64,000 nt of DNA. Source: JAQUTK01 sp963677415. Its GTDB lineage: Bacteria; Bacteroidota; Bacteroidia; Bacteroidales; JAQUTK01. Location: assembly GCA_963677415.2 (NCBI GenBank), contig CAXXFJ010000037.1, forward strand, positions 1 through 64,000, written 5' to 3'. This document shows, piece by piece, positions 27,157-36,806 of this stretch (positions are counted from its first letter, which is position 1; each line of letters opens with the position of its first letter). The notes below the pieces were generated by a model, which searched no databases, was not told the DNA's origin, and saw nothing but the letters and a program-made list of their open reading frames with translations. Made by a program: the position numbers and the translations under genes.

Positions 27157-29733
27157 ATGACAAAAGTGTTCTATTACAAAACGAGGAAGCTGTACCGCTT
27201 CGCGTTAGTATTTTTATTGGGCACAGTTTTGGTAACTGGTTGTAAAGACGACTTTGCAGGGTATTTTGACTATCCGTCAGATATTGAAGGTCCGATTTAC
27301 GAACAGTTATCTTCGCGCTCCAATCTGAGCGAATTCGTCAAAGCAATTGACAAAGTTCCGCTCATGAAGTCTATTATTAATACATCCGGTTTGTATACCG
27401 TATTTGCGCCTACAAATGAGGCAATTAATTCTTATTTTCTTACGCAAACGCGATATCCGGGTAAGTCTGGTATTGATGACTTTGACGTTGAAAAAAAGGA
27501 TGTGTCTGGAGTAAAGACTGACTCAATTCTTTTATGCCAGTTTATCGAAGCTCACATTGCTGTCGATATGTATTTTCATTATGATTTCAAACGTTTCATA
27601 CCAGATGAAGTTGTAACTTCATCTGTTATGAGTACTCAATCCGACCGTAATCGTTATTCTACTCGATACAGAGATCAAAAATATATTGATACGGTGCCGG
27701 GTCAGTATGTGCTCAACAGCAAAACGAATGAACGTACGCCACGAGTATATAAAGTAAGGCCGGAGGCTAAGTCTGTTACTATTTTCCCTTATAAATATCT
27801 GAGACGCCACAGTATTGTAAATGAGTTTGCAGCGTTGTATGGCTTACAATCAACACCCAAAGGAGAAGATCTTTACGTTAATGGGGTGAAGGTGATTGAA
27901 GCGGATATTGCAGCTGTCAATGGAGCTATTCACATTATTGATGGAGTTATTGAACCCAAAGAGAATGTGGACATGCTGCTCAAGAGACTAAATCCAACAA
28001 TGTGGTCTATTCTTCAGCTGTATGCTAAACATACTCTCAATACAGATGCAACTGAGACAGAAGGTGTCAGCAAATTTGACTCGATATTTAATAAAAGATA
28101 CGAACTTGGATTTAGAACTCAAAATAATCAAATAATAGATCTTAATCTTGCTGGTGAATATAACTCAAGCTTATACACTCTTTTATTGCCTGGAAAAGGG
28201 TTTGAAGATTTTGTTAAAGATAGTATTCTGCCTGCTTTCAATGTTCTTATTGATAGTAAAGGGATTTTGAAAACTCCTATGGATTCGCTTCCTCCTGTTG
28301 TACGAAGTGCGTTGATCGGTCAATTCCTTGTTGCTGGAACTTTGTGGGATTCTAAGTTGAAATATGGCTTCACTAATGCATTAAATGATACATTGCAGAC
28401 AGAAAATCAGGCTAAAAGGCCGAAAAATTTGACTGTGACCGGGATGCAAATTGCAAGTAATGGTTTGATTTATACTCTTCCTGACGCAGTGCAAAACATT
28501 TCAACTATTTTCCGTTCTGTAGCCAAGGTTCCACTTATGGACAAGAAATACAAATGGTATCTTGAATTTTCTACTCGTACCGCCAATGAAATATCACCTT
28601 TATCATTATTGGCACTTTACTATAAGAAATACACCGTTTTTATGCCGACTCGTGATGCATTCCGCACTCAACCTTCTGTGATTTATGAAATGAAAAATGA
28701 CTATGATAAAATCGATCTGTATCGGAATGGTGAAACGATTTATCCAATAGTTACCGACTCTATTCTGAAGAATTTGATTATTCCTGATGTCATTCTCACG
28801 CCGGATAGTTTGAAAAACTTCCAATTCAGAAAAACATATATGGGTGGATATATACAAATTGAGAATAATACGATCAGATTCTCATACAATGATCCGACTA
28901 CAAAGGCAACTACAGATTATGTATCTGTACTTCCTACTGTACCTCGCGATGCAGCTAATCCTGACGGATATATCCGTACAGAGAATGGTATTGTTTATCC
29001 GTTAATTGACCGTGTTCCTATGCCTGCGAGTTTAACAGTAAGTGGTTATCTGACTAAAAATAAATCAACGGCAGACAATAATTTTTTCAATTTGCTCAAG
29101 AACACGAAAGTGAATGGAGATCTTATTGCGGAAGATTTAACTCAAAATCCGATCGTTCTTGCTGACAAAAACGACAAGGGCAATATTACAGATCCTACAG
29201 AAACTTTGTGGGCAATGCTGATATCTCAAGGAAATGATCCACAAGAGATTTATACGGTCTTTTATCCTTCTGATGAAGCTATCAGAGTATATAGACTTGC
29301 ATGCAACGCTAAAACAACAATTTTGGCAAATAATTTTACATCAGGCGATGCATATTGGTCTAAAATAGCTCGTCAGTTGATTGTCAAGACACGTGTGTAT
29401 ACGGATGGTAGTCGTGTTCAAAATTTCTACGATATTTATTCTAATCCGGTTGAAGGAAAAGTGAATCTTTTTCAGACGCTTAACTATAGAAAAATTGTCA
29501 AGAACACTGATTATTTCAATGATAATGAATACACGAATCTACAACTCTCTTTCGAAAATGGTGCGATTACTCTTACAGATCCGATTTCTGGAAGAACCGC
29601 GAAAACCACTACTGTGAAGAATGTGGAGTGTGTTAATGGGGTGTACCATGAGATTGATGCAATTCCGTTCCCTGTGATGACTTCCAAAGCAGAATGGGAT
29701 AATTTTATTTCCAGACCAATCCCAGCGGAATGA
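27157..29733 (+). CDS. FAS1 (fasciclin) domain lipoprotein, first gene of dual SusCD operon
   Basis: 858 aa. Lipoprotein signal with lipobox LVTGC; Cys29 is followed by KDD, resembling the surface lipoprotein export signal described in Bacteroidota. A first FAS1 domain lies at about 53-268: it opens SEFVKAIDKVPLM, contains GLYTVFAPTNEAINSYF and ends NGAIHIIDGVIEP. More diverged FAS1-like segments follow (about 440-620, with KYTVFMPTRDAF and GIVYPLIDRVP; about 640-840, with IYTVFYPSDEAI and NGVYHEIDAIPFP). FAS1 domains usually mediate adhesion or protein/glycan binding. No enzymatic motif is seen. SusC starts 36 bp downstream. I infer a surface-exposed binding protein working with that transporter. 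Confidence 0.85.
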   Translation: MTKVFYYKTRKLYRFALVFLLGTVLVTGCKDDFAGYFDYPSDIEGPIYEQLSSRSNLSEFVKAIDKVPLMKSIINTSGLYTVFAPTNEAINSYFLTQTRYPGKSGIDDFDVEKKDVSGVKTDSILLCQFIEAHIAVDMYFHYDFKRFIPDEVVTSSVMSTQSDRNRYSTRYRDQKYIDTVPGQYVLNSKTNERTPRVYKVRPEAKSVTIFPYKYLRRHSIVNEFAALYGLQSTPKGEDLYVNGVKVIEADIAAVNGAIHIIDGVIEPKENVDMLLKRLNPTMWSILQLYAKHTLNTDATETEGVSKFDSIFNKRYELGFRTQNNQIIDLNLAGEYNSSLYTLLLPGKGFEDFVKDSILPAFNVLIDSKGILKTPMDSLPPVVRSALIGQFLVAGTLWDSKLKYGFTNALNDTLQTENQAKRPKNLTVTGMQIASNGLIYTLPDAVQNISTIFRSVAKVPLMDKKYKWYLEFSTRTANEISPLSLLALYYKKYTVFMPTRDAFRTQPSVIYEMKNDYDKIDLYRNGETIYPIVTDSILKNLIIPDVILTPDSLKNFQFRKTYMGGYIQIENNTIRFSYNDPTTKATTDYVSVLPTVPRDAANPDGYIRTENGIVYPLIDRVPMPASLTVSGYLTKNKSTADNNFFNLLKNTKVNGDLIAEDLTQNPIVLADKNDKGNITDPTETLWAMLISQGNDPQEIYTVFYPSDEAIRVYRLACNAKTTILANNFTSGDAYWSKIARQLIVKTRVYTDGSRVQNFYDIYSNPVEGKVNLFQTLNYRKIVKNTDYFNDNEYTNLQLSFENGAITLTDPISGRTAKTTTVKNVECVNGVYHEIDAIPFPVMTSKAEWDNFISRPIPAE

Positions 29734-29769
29734 TGAATTACGATTCAATAATGATAAACAAAGGAATCT

Positions 29770-32700
29770 ATGAAACAGTTTAAATATATTAGTTGTGTTG
29801 TGGTGGCTATCTTTTGCGCTTTTTCGTTAAATGTGCAAGCCCAAAGTGGTCGCTGGATATTGAAAGGGGTTGTCACTGATAGTCCGGATAATTATCCCGT
29901 TATGGGGGCAAGTGTCATCTTAAAAACATCTACAGGACGTAATGTTAAAGGTGTTCCTACTGACCTCGATGGTAATTATATGATTGAGATTACCGTGCCT
30001 GATCCGGTCCTTTATATCTCTTATATAGGATATAAAAACCAGGTTATAAAGATTAATAAAGGAGAAACGGTCAAGAATATTGTGCTTCTACCAGATGTAA
30101 AATTATTAGGTGAAGTTGAAGTTGTTGAACAGGCTAACCCCAAATTTAATGATGGTTACCTGGACATTGACCGACGTATGTCTGCTGCTGCAACTACCAA
30201 AGTCAAAATTGAAGATATTGCTGCTTCTCCGGCATCTTCTGTAACTGAGATGATTCAGGGTCGTGCAGCCGGTGTGCAGATTGTGGCTACATCTGGTGAT
30301 CCAGGTGCCGCATATACAATTCGTGTACGTGGTAATGCTTCTATTAATGGCTCCAATGATCCGCTTATTGTCATTGATGGTGTGCCCTATGATATCGATT
30401 TACAAGGAGCTAATATCAATGATCTTACCAGTTCGCATTCACCATTGCAAAACGTGAATCCGGCAGATATTGCAACCATTGATATTTTGAAAGATGCTGC
30501 ATCTACAGCTATTTATGGCACAAAAGGGGCAAATGGTGTTGTTGTTATTACTACCAAGCGCGGTACCAAGAATGAAAAAACGGTTAACTTTAATAGTACA
30601 TTCTCTATCAGTGAAGCCCCTACTGAAATTCCTCTTTTGAATGGTAATAGTCAGAAGACATTCATTCTTGAAGGGGATCAACATGCACGTGATGGGTCCT
30701 CTTCTCAAGGTGGAACTTCAAACCTTGACAATTTGTCCTATCAACAATTGCGTGATGATCCTAACAGGGATGATTTCTACTATTATAACAACAATACGGA
30801 TTGGGTTAATCTAGTTTCCAGAACAGGTTATTCATGGAATAACAACTTTTCTCTCCGTGGTGGTGGTAACACGACTCGTTACAGTTTTAGTACAGGTTAT
30901 CGTACAGATCGCGGTACAGTGATTGGCTCGACTTACAATCAGTTTACAGCCAACTTCACTCTGGATTATAATATTGCAAATAACTTAACGTTCAAATCAA
31001 CCATTGGTTATAGTCGTTCACTCTCTGGTCGTGATGGTACTTTAGGTGGACCGACAGGAGCAGATCCTCTTGCGCTTGCCCGTCAGTATCCTGCTTTTCT
31101 TTCGGTGTATGAAAAAGATGCTGTCGGTAATGATCTGGATGCTTATTATTTACCGCGTCCTGAACATGATAATTCTATTTACAATAAGGGATATTATAAT
31201 CCGCTTGCATGGACTAAGTATACGTCACGTGAAATAAATAATAATAATTTCCGTAGTAATGTATCAATAGACTGGGAAATTGTTAAAGGACTTCGTTTGT
31301 CGAGTCGTATTTCAGTTGATTTTTCAAGCAACGGTGATCAAAAGTTTATTCCCAGTGAAGCGACTAATCGCGATTGGAATGATGAGTATGTAAACTATAC
31401 AAGTAAGTCAAATTCCAACTCACAGACGATCAATGAGGAAAATATCTTATCATACGCGAAGACTTTTAAAGATATTCACACGCTTACAGCAAATATTATT
31501 ACACGTGTTCGGTATGATACGGGTAGTTCCATTGGTATGAGTGCTACCAATACAGGATCGCCTTTTGCAAGTGGTGTTGACGCATCCAACAGATGGTTGA
31601 GTCTTTCAGGAGGCGAAAATCATGGCGGTAGTCTTTCAGGTATTGGACAGTTCCATTATTCTTTACTGGAAAGATACATTGTTCAAGCTACAATTAACCG
31701 TACAGGTAGTTCCAAATTCGGACCTGCCCGCAGATGGGGTACATTCCCTACCATCGCTTTCCGTTATCGTATCTCTTCCGAACCTTTTATGGCTTTTTCG
31801 ACCGATTGGTTGAGTGAATTAAGCTTTCGTTATTCCTACGGTATAGCCGGTCGTGAGCCTTCAAGTACAGGTTCTTATGTTTCAAAATATTCTCAATCTG
31901 GTTCGTATCTTGGTGAATACGGTATTACAGCCGACAATCTTTTATTAAGCACTTTGAGATGGGAAAAAACCCGTACACATAACTACGGTCTTAATCTAGG
32001 TTTGTTTAATGATCGTGTTACTCTTGAAGCTGAATATTATGATCGTCTGACCACAGACCTTTTGACAACACGTCCTATGCCAAGTACTTCTGGTTATGGT
32101 TCTCGTGAAGCGAATTTTGGTTCTCTGAGCAACAAAGGATATGAAGCTGACTTAAGTGCCGAGCTTTTGAAAGGAAAATTACGATGGAGTATGTATGGCA
32201 ATATTGCTATCAACAGAAACAAGATTACTTACTGGCCGGAAGAATTGATTCAGAATGTAGATGGAGATATAACTTGGGCTTACTCCAACGATGCAAGTAC
32301 GGGTTACCCGGCTTTGATTCGCCAAGGTGATCCACTTGGATCTTTCTATGGTTTCAAGTTTAAGGGTGTCTATGCTCAGGATGCAGATGCTGTTGCCCGA
32401 GATGCACAAGGTAATGTGATGATTGATCTTGATGGCAATGCCAAAAAAATTACTTGGAACACTGGTAATGATTATCGGTTTACAGGTGGTGATGCTATTT
32501 ATGAAGATTTGAACCACGATGGTATAATAAACAATCGCGACCGTACTGTAATTGGTGATGCTAATCCTGATTTCTTTGGAGGCGTTGGATCTAAATTATC
32601 ATGGAATCGCTGGCGCGTGGATGTATTCTTTCAGTTCCAGGTCGGCAACGATATTATCAATGGTGCCCGAAAAAGTCTGGAAGCTCAGACAGGTGGTACC

Positions 32701-33072
32701 AATGCTAATGTGAATCAGGCGCAATCAGTGATGCGACGTTGGAGAAAACAAGGGGACGTAACTGATATGCCTCGTGTTGTTTTTTCAACAAATTATAATT
32801 CTGCCGGTAGTGATAAGTATGTAGAAGATGGTTCTTATATGCGTTTAAAGAGTCTGGCTTTGACTTATGACATACCTCAAAACTTCTGCAAAAAAGTAGG
32901 AATGCGTAATGCGAGTGTAACATTTAATGCTTACAACCTTCTTACTTTTACGAACTATAAAGGGCAAGACCCGGAGATATCCGTAGGAGGAGGTATTGGT
33001 AACATGGGTGTGGATAATAACCGCGTTGCAGTGCCTCGTTCATATACCATTAATCTTGCTTTAACCTTCTAA
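29770..33072 (+). CDS. SusC/RagA-family TonB-linked outer-membrane transporter (first copy)
   Basis: 1100 aa. Signal peptide ending near AQAQ (24-26), CarboxypepD_reg-like domain (about 31-110), TonB plug (about 140-265, with VRGNASINGSNDPLIVIDG and KDAASTAIYGTKGANGVVVITTK) and a 22-strand-type barrel to a C-terminal phenylalanine (INLALTF). Imports a ligand captured by SusD using TonB energy. The usual 'LPG' style plug entry is replaced by MIQGRAAGVQIV. Partner SusD follows within 12 bp. Substrate cannot be read from sequence. Confidence 0.95.
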   Translation: MKQFKYISCVVVAIFCAFSLNVQAQSGRWILKGVVTDSPDNYPVMGASVILKTSTGRNVKGVPTDLDGNYMIEITVPDPVLYISYIGYKNQVIKINKGETVKNIVLLPDVKLLGEVEVVEQANPKFNDGYLDIDRRMSAAATTKVKIEDIAASPASSVTEMIQGRAAGVQIVATSGDPGAAYTIRVRGNASINGSNDPLIVIDGVPYDIDLQGANINDLTSSHSPLQNVNPADIATIDILKDAASTAIYGTKGANGVVVITTKRGTKNEKTVNFNSTFSISEAPTEIPLLNGNSQKTFILEGDQHARDGSSSQGGTSNLDNLSYQQLRDDPNRDDFYYYNNNTDWVNLVSRTGYSWNNNFSLRGGGNTTRYSFSTGYRTDRGTVIGSTYNQFTANFTLDYNIANNLTFKSTIGYSRSLSGRDGTLGGPTGADPLALARQYPAFLSVYEKDAVGNDLDAYYLPRPEHDNSIYNKGYYNPLAWTKYTSREINNNNFRSNVSIDWEIVKGLRLSSRISVDFSSNGDQKFIPSEATNRDWNDEYVNYTSKSNSNSQTINEENILSYAKTFKDIHTLTANIITRVRYDTGSSIGMSATNTGSPFASGVDASNRWLSLSGGENHGGSLSGIGQFHYSLLERYIVQATINRTGSSKFGPARRWGTFPTIAFRYRISSEPFMAFSTDWLSELSFRYSYGIAGREPSSTGSYVSKYSQSGSYLGEYGITADNLLLSTLRWEKTRTHNYGLNLGLFNDRVTLEAEYYDRLTTDLLTTRPMPSTSGYGSREANFGSLSNKGYEADLSAELLKGKLRWSMYGNIAINRNKITYWPEELIQNVDGDITWAYSNDASTGYPALIRQGDPLGSFYGFKFKGVYAQDADAVARDAQGNVMIDLDGNAKKITWNTGNDYRFTGGDAIYEDLNHDGIINNRDRTVIGDANPDFFGGVGSKLSWNRWRVDVFFQFQVGNDIINGARKSLEAQTGGTNANVNQAQSVMRRWRKQGDVTDMPRVVFSTNYNSAGSDKYVEDGSYMRLKSLALTYDIPQNFCKKVGMRNASVTFNAYNLLTFTNYKGQDPEISVGGGIGNMGVDNNRVAVPRSYTINLALTF

Positions 33073-33083
33073 ATGTGATGATT

Positions 33084-34787
33084 ATGAATAAATTATTTAA
33101 AATATCAAAAGTAAAACTGTTCTTGTTTGCTACTGTTACAATCGGAATGAGTAGTTGTAGTCTACTGGATCTAAATCTGGATAATACAATTACATTGGAT
33201 GACATGTGGAAGAAAGAAGAGGATGTAAATAAAGCTCTGATTGCCGCTTATGACCAAGTACAAGGATGTACAGAGCGGTTCTATTCTTGGGGTGAACTGG
33301 GCGGTGAACTTGTGAGCGCTGAAAACAGCAGTACTGCAAGAAATATTTACATGCATGAATTGAATGAGAACATGGATATATGCAGTTGGTCTTCTGTATA
33401 TTCTGCTATTAACAGGATCAATCTGGTCTATGCCTATGCTCCTGCTGCACAGGCTGTGGATGCTACCTTTCAGTATAGAAATCTGGAGAATTTAATGGGT
33501 GAATGTATTACTTTGCGCTCTATGTGTTATTTTTATTTGGCGCGTACTTTTATGGCTGCTCCCTATGTGGAAGAGGCTTCGCTTACTGACATGCAGAATT
33601 ATATTGTTGCTCCGATGGATCGTTATAAATTAATGGATACTGTCCGTCTTAACCTGTTGAAAGCGTTACCGCTTGTACGGGAGTCGTGGCCTTCTGCCGA
33701 TAACTTCTCAGATCCGGCTATGCGCACTCCAACGGTGAAAGGACGAGTATCAAAACCGGTTGTCTATGCGTTACTTGCTGATGTTTATCTGTCGATGGCA
33801 TCTGAGGTTGATAATCTCAATGCTGCAGGAAAGATAAAGATTAACGGAACCAGTGCTGAATTTTATGAAAAAGCGAATGCGTATGCAGATTCCGTTATTT
33901 CGTACAAAACACCGTATGACTCATATGGACTGGCAAGCACTGATAGATGGCTTACTAATTTTTATCCAGGAAATATCAATGAAACGATATTTGGTATTCA
34001 ATATATGCGTAATACAACGACCTCTTTCAGTGATATTGGTTGGATGTTTGATGCGTTTCGTAATTCAAGTTACGTTTGGCAGAGAAATAACTATACGCAA
34101 ACCTTTAAACAATGGCAGGGAGAAAAGAAAGATCAACCTCTTGATGATGACAAACGTGGACAAGGAATCTCGTATGTGTTATCAACCAGCGGAACTGGTT
34201 CGAATGCGCAAGGTTCTGTTATATGGAAGTTTATTGGAATTCGTGACGATGAACAGGGATCTGATGAGAACAAGCGTACTGCAGGTGTGAATGATGCTGT
34301 CAACTTTACGATTTACCGCCTTGCAGAAATGTATCTGATTAAAGCGGAAGCTTTAAATTGTTTAGGACGTTCTGCAGAAGCAACAGATGCTCTTTTGGTC
34401 GTTCGTAGACGTGCTGTACCTGCAATCTCTGACATGCGCACAGATCGTGAGTATTTAATTGCGACTGCTCTTGCATCGAAATCCAAAAATGAGTTTGAAG
34501 ATGAAATTTTGGCTGAAAGAGCTGCTGAGTTGGGTGCTGAAGGAAAACGATGGTTTGATCTAGTGAGGTTTGCTAAGCGTCGTTTGTCTACTGACCCTGC
34601 TAATGCAAAATACGTCATTATAGACCGTATTTTAGAAGCGCGTGATGATCAAACTATGAAGCCTCAATGGGAGGCAAAGCTCTTCCGTGAAGATTCTTGG
34701 TTCTTTCCTATCTCCCGAACTGAGTTGGATAACAACAGTCTGTTAAAGCAGAATGCTTACTATTCTACCGATAAAACGATTGATTAA
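33084..34787 (+). CDS. SusD/RagB-family substrate-binding lipoprotein (first copy)
   Basis: 567 aa. Lipobox GMSSC (Cys25 from the ATG at 33084). The N-terminal SusD-like helices (TLDDMWKKEEDVNKALIAAYDQV) and the C-terminal RagB signature region (EILAERAAELGAEGKRWFDLVRFAK) are clear. Forms the lid over the SusC barrel. In-frame GTG (33075) and ATG (33078) could also start it; 33084 gives the most compact signal peptide. Pairs with the SusC just upstream. Confidence 0.95.
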   Translation: MNKLFKISKVKLFLFATVTIGMSSCSLLDLNLDNTITLDDMWKKEEDVNKALIAAYDQVQGCTERFYSWGELGGELVSAENSSTARNIYMHELNENMDICSWSSVYSAINRINLVYAYAPAAQAVDATFQYRNLENLMGECITLRSMCYFYLARTFMAAPYVEEASLTDMQNYIVAPMDRYKLMDTVRLNLLKALPLVRESWPSADNFSDPAMRTPTVKGRVSKPVVYALLADVYLSMASEVDNLNAAGKIKINGTSAEFYEKANAYADSVISYKTPYDSYGLASTDRWLTNFYPGNINETIFGIQYMRNTTTSFSDIGWMFDAFRNSSYVWQRNNYTQTFKQWQGEKKDQPLDDDKRGQGISYVLSTSGTGSNAQGSVIWKFIGIRDDEQGSDENKRTAGVNDAVNFTIYRLAEMYLIKAEALNCLGRSAEATDALLVVRRRAVPAISDMRTDREYLIATALASKSKNEFEDEILAERAAELGAEGKRWFDLVRFAKRRLSTDPANAKYVIIDRILEARDDQTMKPQWEAKLFREDSWFFPISRTELDNNSLLKQNAYYSTDKTID

Positions 34788-34839
34788 TAAACAGGATGTG
34801 ACTGATTTGAAATAGTAACACTACGAAAATTAAAGAAAT

Positions 34840-36771
34840 ATGAAAAGAATATTCAATATAGTATTATCCGGCATCTTCACCTTCCTGGCGTTTTCTATGA
34901 CATCCTGTAAAGAAAGTCTTGTAGATCGTCCTTTTACTGAAAAAGATCAGGTGATGATTGCCGAGTATCTTGATTCCCGTGCCGATCTGAGTCTCTTCAA
35001 AGAAATAGCAGACAAGGCAAGGAAGTACCGGAATTATAAAGACGCGACAGGCGCATGGGACACCATAAATAATGTTCCAGATTCTATTGGGGGATATATC
35101 CGATATGGTGCTCTTCTGAACTCGTATGGAAATTATACGGTTTTTGTTCCCAATAACGATGCGATCAATGAATATCTGACGTCGATTCATTGTTCTTCTG
35201 TTAGTCAGATGGACAGTGTTCAGCTTGAGGAATTCATGGCTGCACATCTTGTTCAGAAACAAGTTACTCTTCGTGCCTACATTTCAGGAACGATGAATAT
35301 TGCTGATTCTACAACAACCGGTGTTCGACATTATGTAGATGTTCCCGCGTATGGTCAGGATTTAGTGATTGATAAAATTGCTAAAGTGAAAAATAATGCC
35401 ATTCCGAAAGAGACCTTCAATGGCTATGTTTACGAAATCAGTAAAGTATTAATCCCTCATCCTAATTATCTTGAAGGATATTTAAAAGATGCAGGAAAAT
35501 ATACGGAAGTCGATGGATCTCGTTTTACAGTAATGTTAAAGGCTTTTGAAGAAGCTGGATTGACTAAGTCCATTTTGCGTACTGTTAGAACTCCTCATCG
35601 GGATTCTGTGATGCGGACAAAGGCTGCATTTGAAACCTTCTTTCCCACTGTGCTTGCCGTATCTGATTCAGCTTATGCAGCAAAAGGAGTTACAGATGTG
35701 TCGAGTTTGATATCTTTCATTAAAGGTTCTACAGATTTGACTTCTGATACGGCTTGGACCAATCACTATTCTACAGATAATGAGTTGTTAAAAGCCTATC
35801 TTTTGTATCATATAGTACCAGGGAAAAAGGATGATGATCGTAGTGGATATAATCTCTTTTATTATGGACAATCTTGCTATCAATTCTGTGAAAAAACCGG
35901 AACTATGCCAACAGCTTTACGTGATTCGTTTCCAGGTTTGGTAGGATATACGATACAGATAGTAAAAGGAGATGTAAAGAAACCGGCTCCTATTCTGAAC
36001 GGCTCGGTCAAGATGTTGTATGACAAGTCTGATATCTATTGTAAAAATGGGTATGTCCATGAACTGGATGCTCCTCTTGAGGTAAAAATGAATACTTTGT
36101 CTATGAGTAATTCCTATAAAGTTGAGTGTGAGGATCTTTACTTTAATTATGCAGGAGGATTGGGTACTATGTCTACGATGAATACGCCCAATGCTACATT
36201 CAATTCAAAAGAAACACGTTTTGATGTTATTGGTTCAGAAAGAAACACTAAATATACTACATCCAAACCCAATGCAGGATCTTATTCAGTAGGTAGGGCA
36301 CTTCGCTGTTATCCGACTGCTCAGAATTCATGGTTTGAATATATTGTAAGAGATTTACCACCCAGCAGTACCGGTAAATATTTAGTTCGAATCAACTATT
36401 TAAGAGCCAATTCTAATGCAAGCAAAGTTCTTGTTTACTGGCGTAATATTCAAGATTCTTTTGATCCTCTTCAACAACGTATCAAGAGCAATCCTATGAA
36501 TTTTCAAGATGTGCAGAAAGATAACATCGTTCTTGGAAAAACCCTTGATGGGACACAAGATTCATCCTATGTCATAGGTACGATCTCTAAATATCGCGAT
36601 TACAATCAGAATAGATATTTGGGTGTTGTGGAATGCAAAAAACTTGGAGACTATGCTATTCGTTTTCTTCATTTTGATGCACTTCCTGGTGTCTATGATA
36701 ATCTGATATTTATTCCCTATACGGATGGTGATTCTTGGGAAGATTCCCCAGTGAAGTTATCAGATAATTAA
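34840..36771 (+). CDS. two-FAS1-domain lipoprotein
   Basis: 643 aa. Lipobox SMTSC (Cys23) followed by KES. FAS1 domain 1 spans about 40-212 (LSLFKEIADKA, GNYTVFVPNNDAINEYL, NGYVYEISKVLIPH) and FAS1 domain 2 about 213-415 (YLEGYLKDAG, FFPTVLAVSDSAYAA, NGYVHELDAPLEV). A C-terminal beta-rich region (about 425-643) contains WFEYIVRDLPPSSTGKY and may be a ligand-binding sandwich. It sits between the two SusCD pairs. Function is unknown; binding or adhesion is inferred from FAS1. Confidence 0.85.
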   Translation: MKRIFNIVLSGIFTFLAFSMTSCKESLVDRPFTEKDQVMIAEYLDSRADLSLFKEIADKARKYRNYKDATGAWDTINNVPDSIGGYIRYGALLNSYGNYTVFVPNNDAINEYLTSIHCSSVSQMDSVQLEEFMAAHLVQKQVTLRAYISGTMNIADSTTTGVRHYVDVPAYGQDLVIDKIAKVKNNAIPKETFNGYVYEISKVLIPHPNYLEGYLKDAGKYTEVDGSRFTVMLKAFEEAGLTKSILRTVRTPHRDSVMRTKAAFETFFPTVLAVSDSAYAAKGVTDVSSLISFIKGSTDLTSDTAWTNHYSTDNELLKAYLLYHIVPGKKDDDRSGYNLFYYGQSCYQFCEKTGTMPTALRDSFPGLVGYTIQIVKGDVKKPAPILNGSVKMLYDKSDIYCKNGYVHELDAPLEVKMNTLSMSNSYKVECEDLYFNYAGGLGTMSTMNTPNATFNSKETRFDVIGSERNTKYTTSKPNAGSYSVGRALRCYPTAQNSWFEYIVRDLPPSSTGKYLVRINYLRANSNASKVLVYWRNIQDSFDPLQQRIKSNPMNFQDVQKDNIVLGKTLDGTQDSSYVIGTISKYRDYNQNRYLGVVECKKLGDYAIRFLHFDALPGVYDNLIFIPYTDGDSWEDSPVKLSDN

Positions 36772-36806
36772 ATCTAACAAAGTCAGTAACTGTAAAAAAT
36801 AAAAAC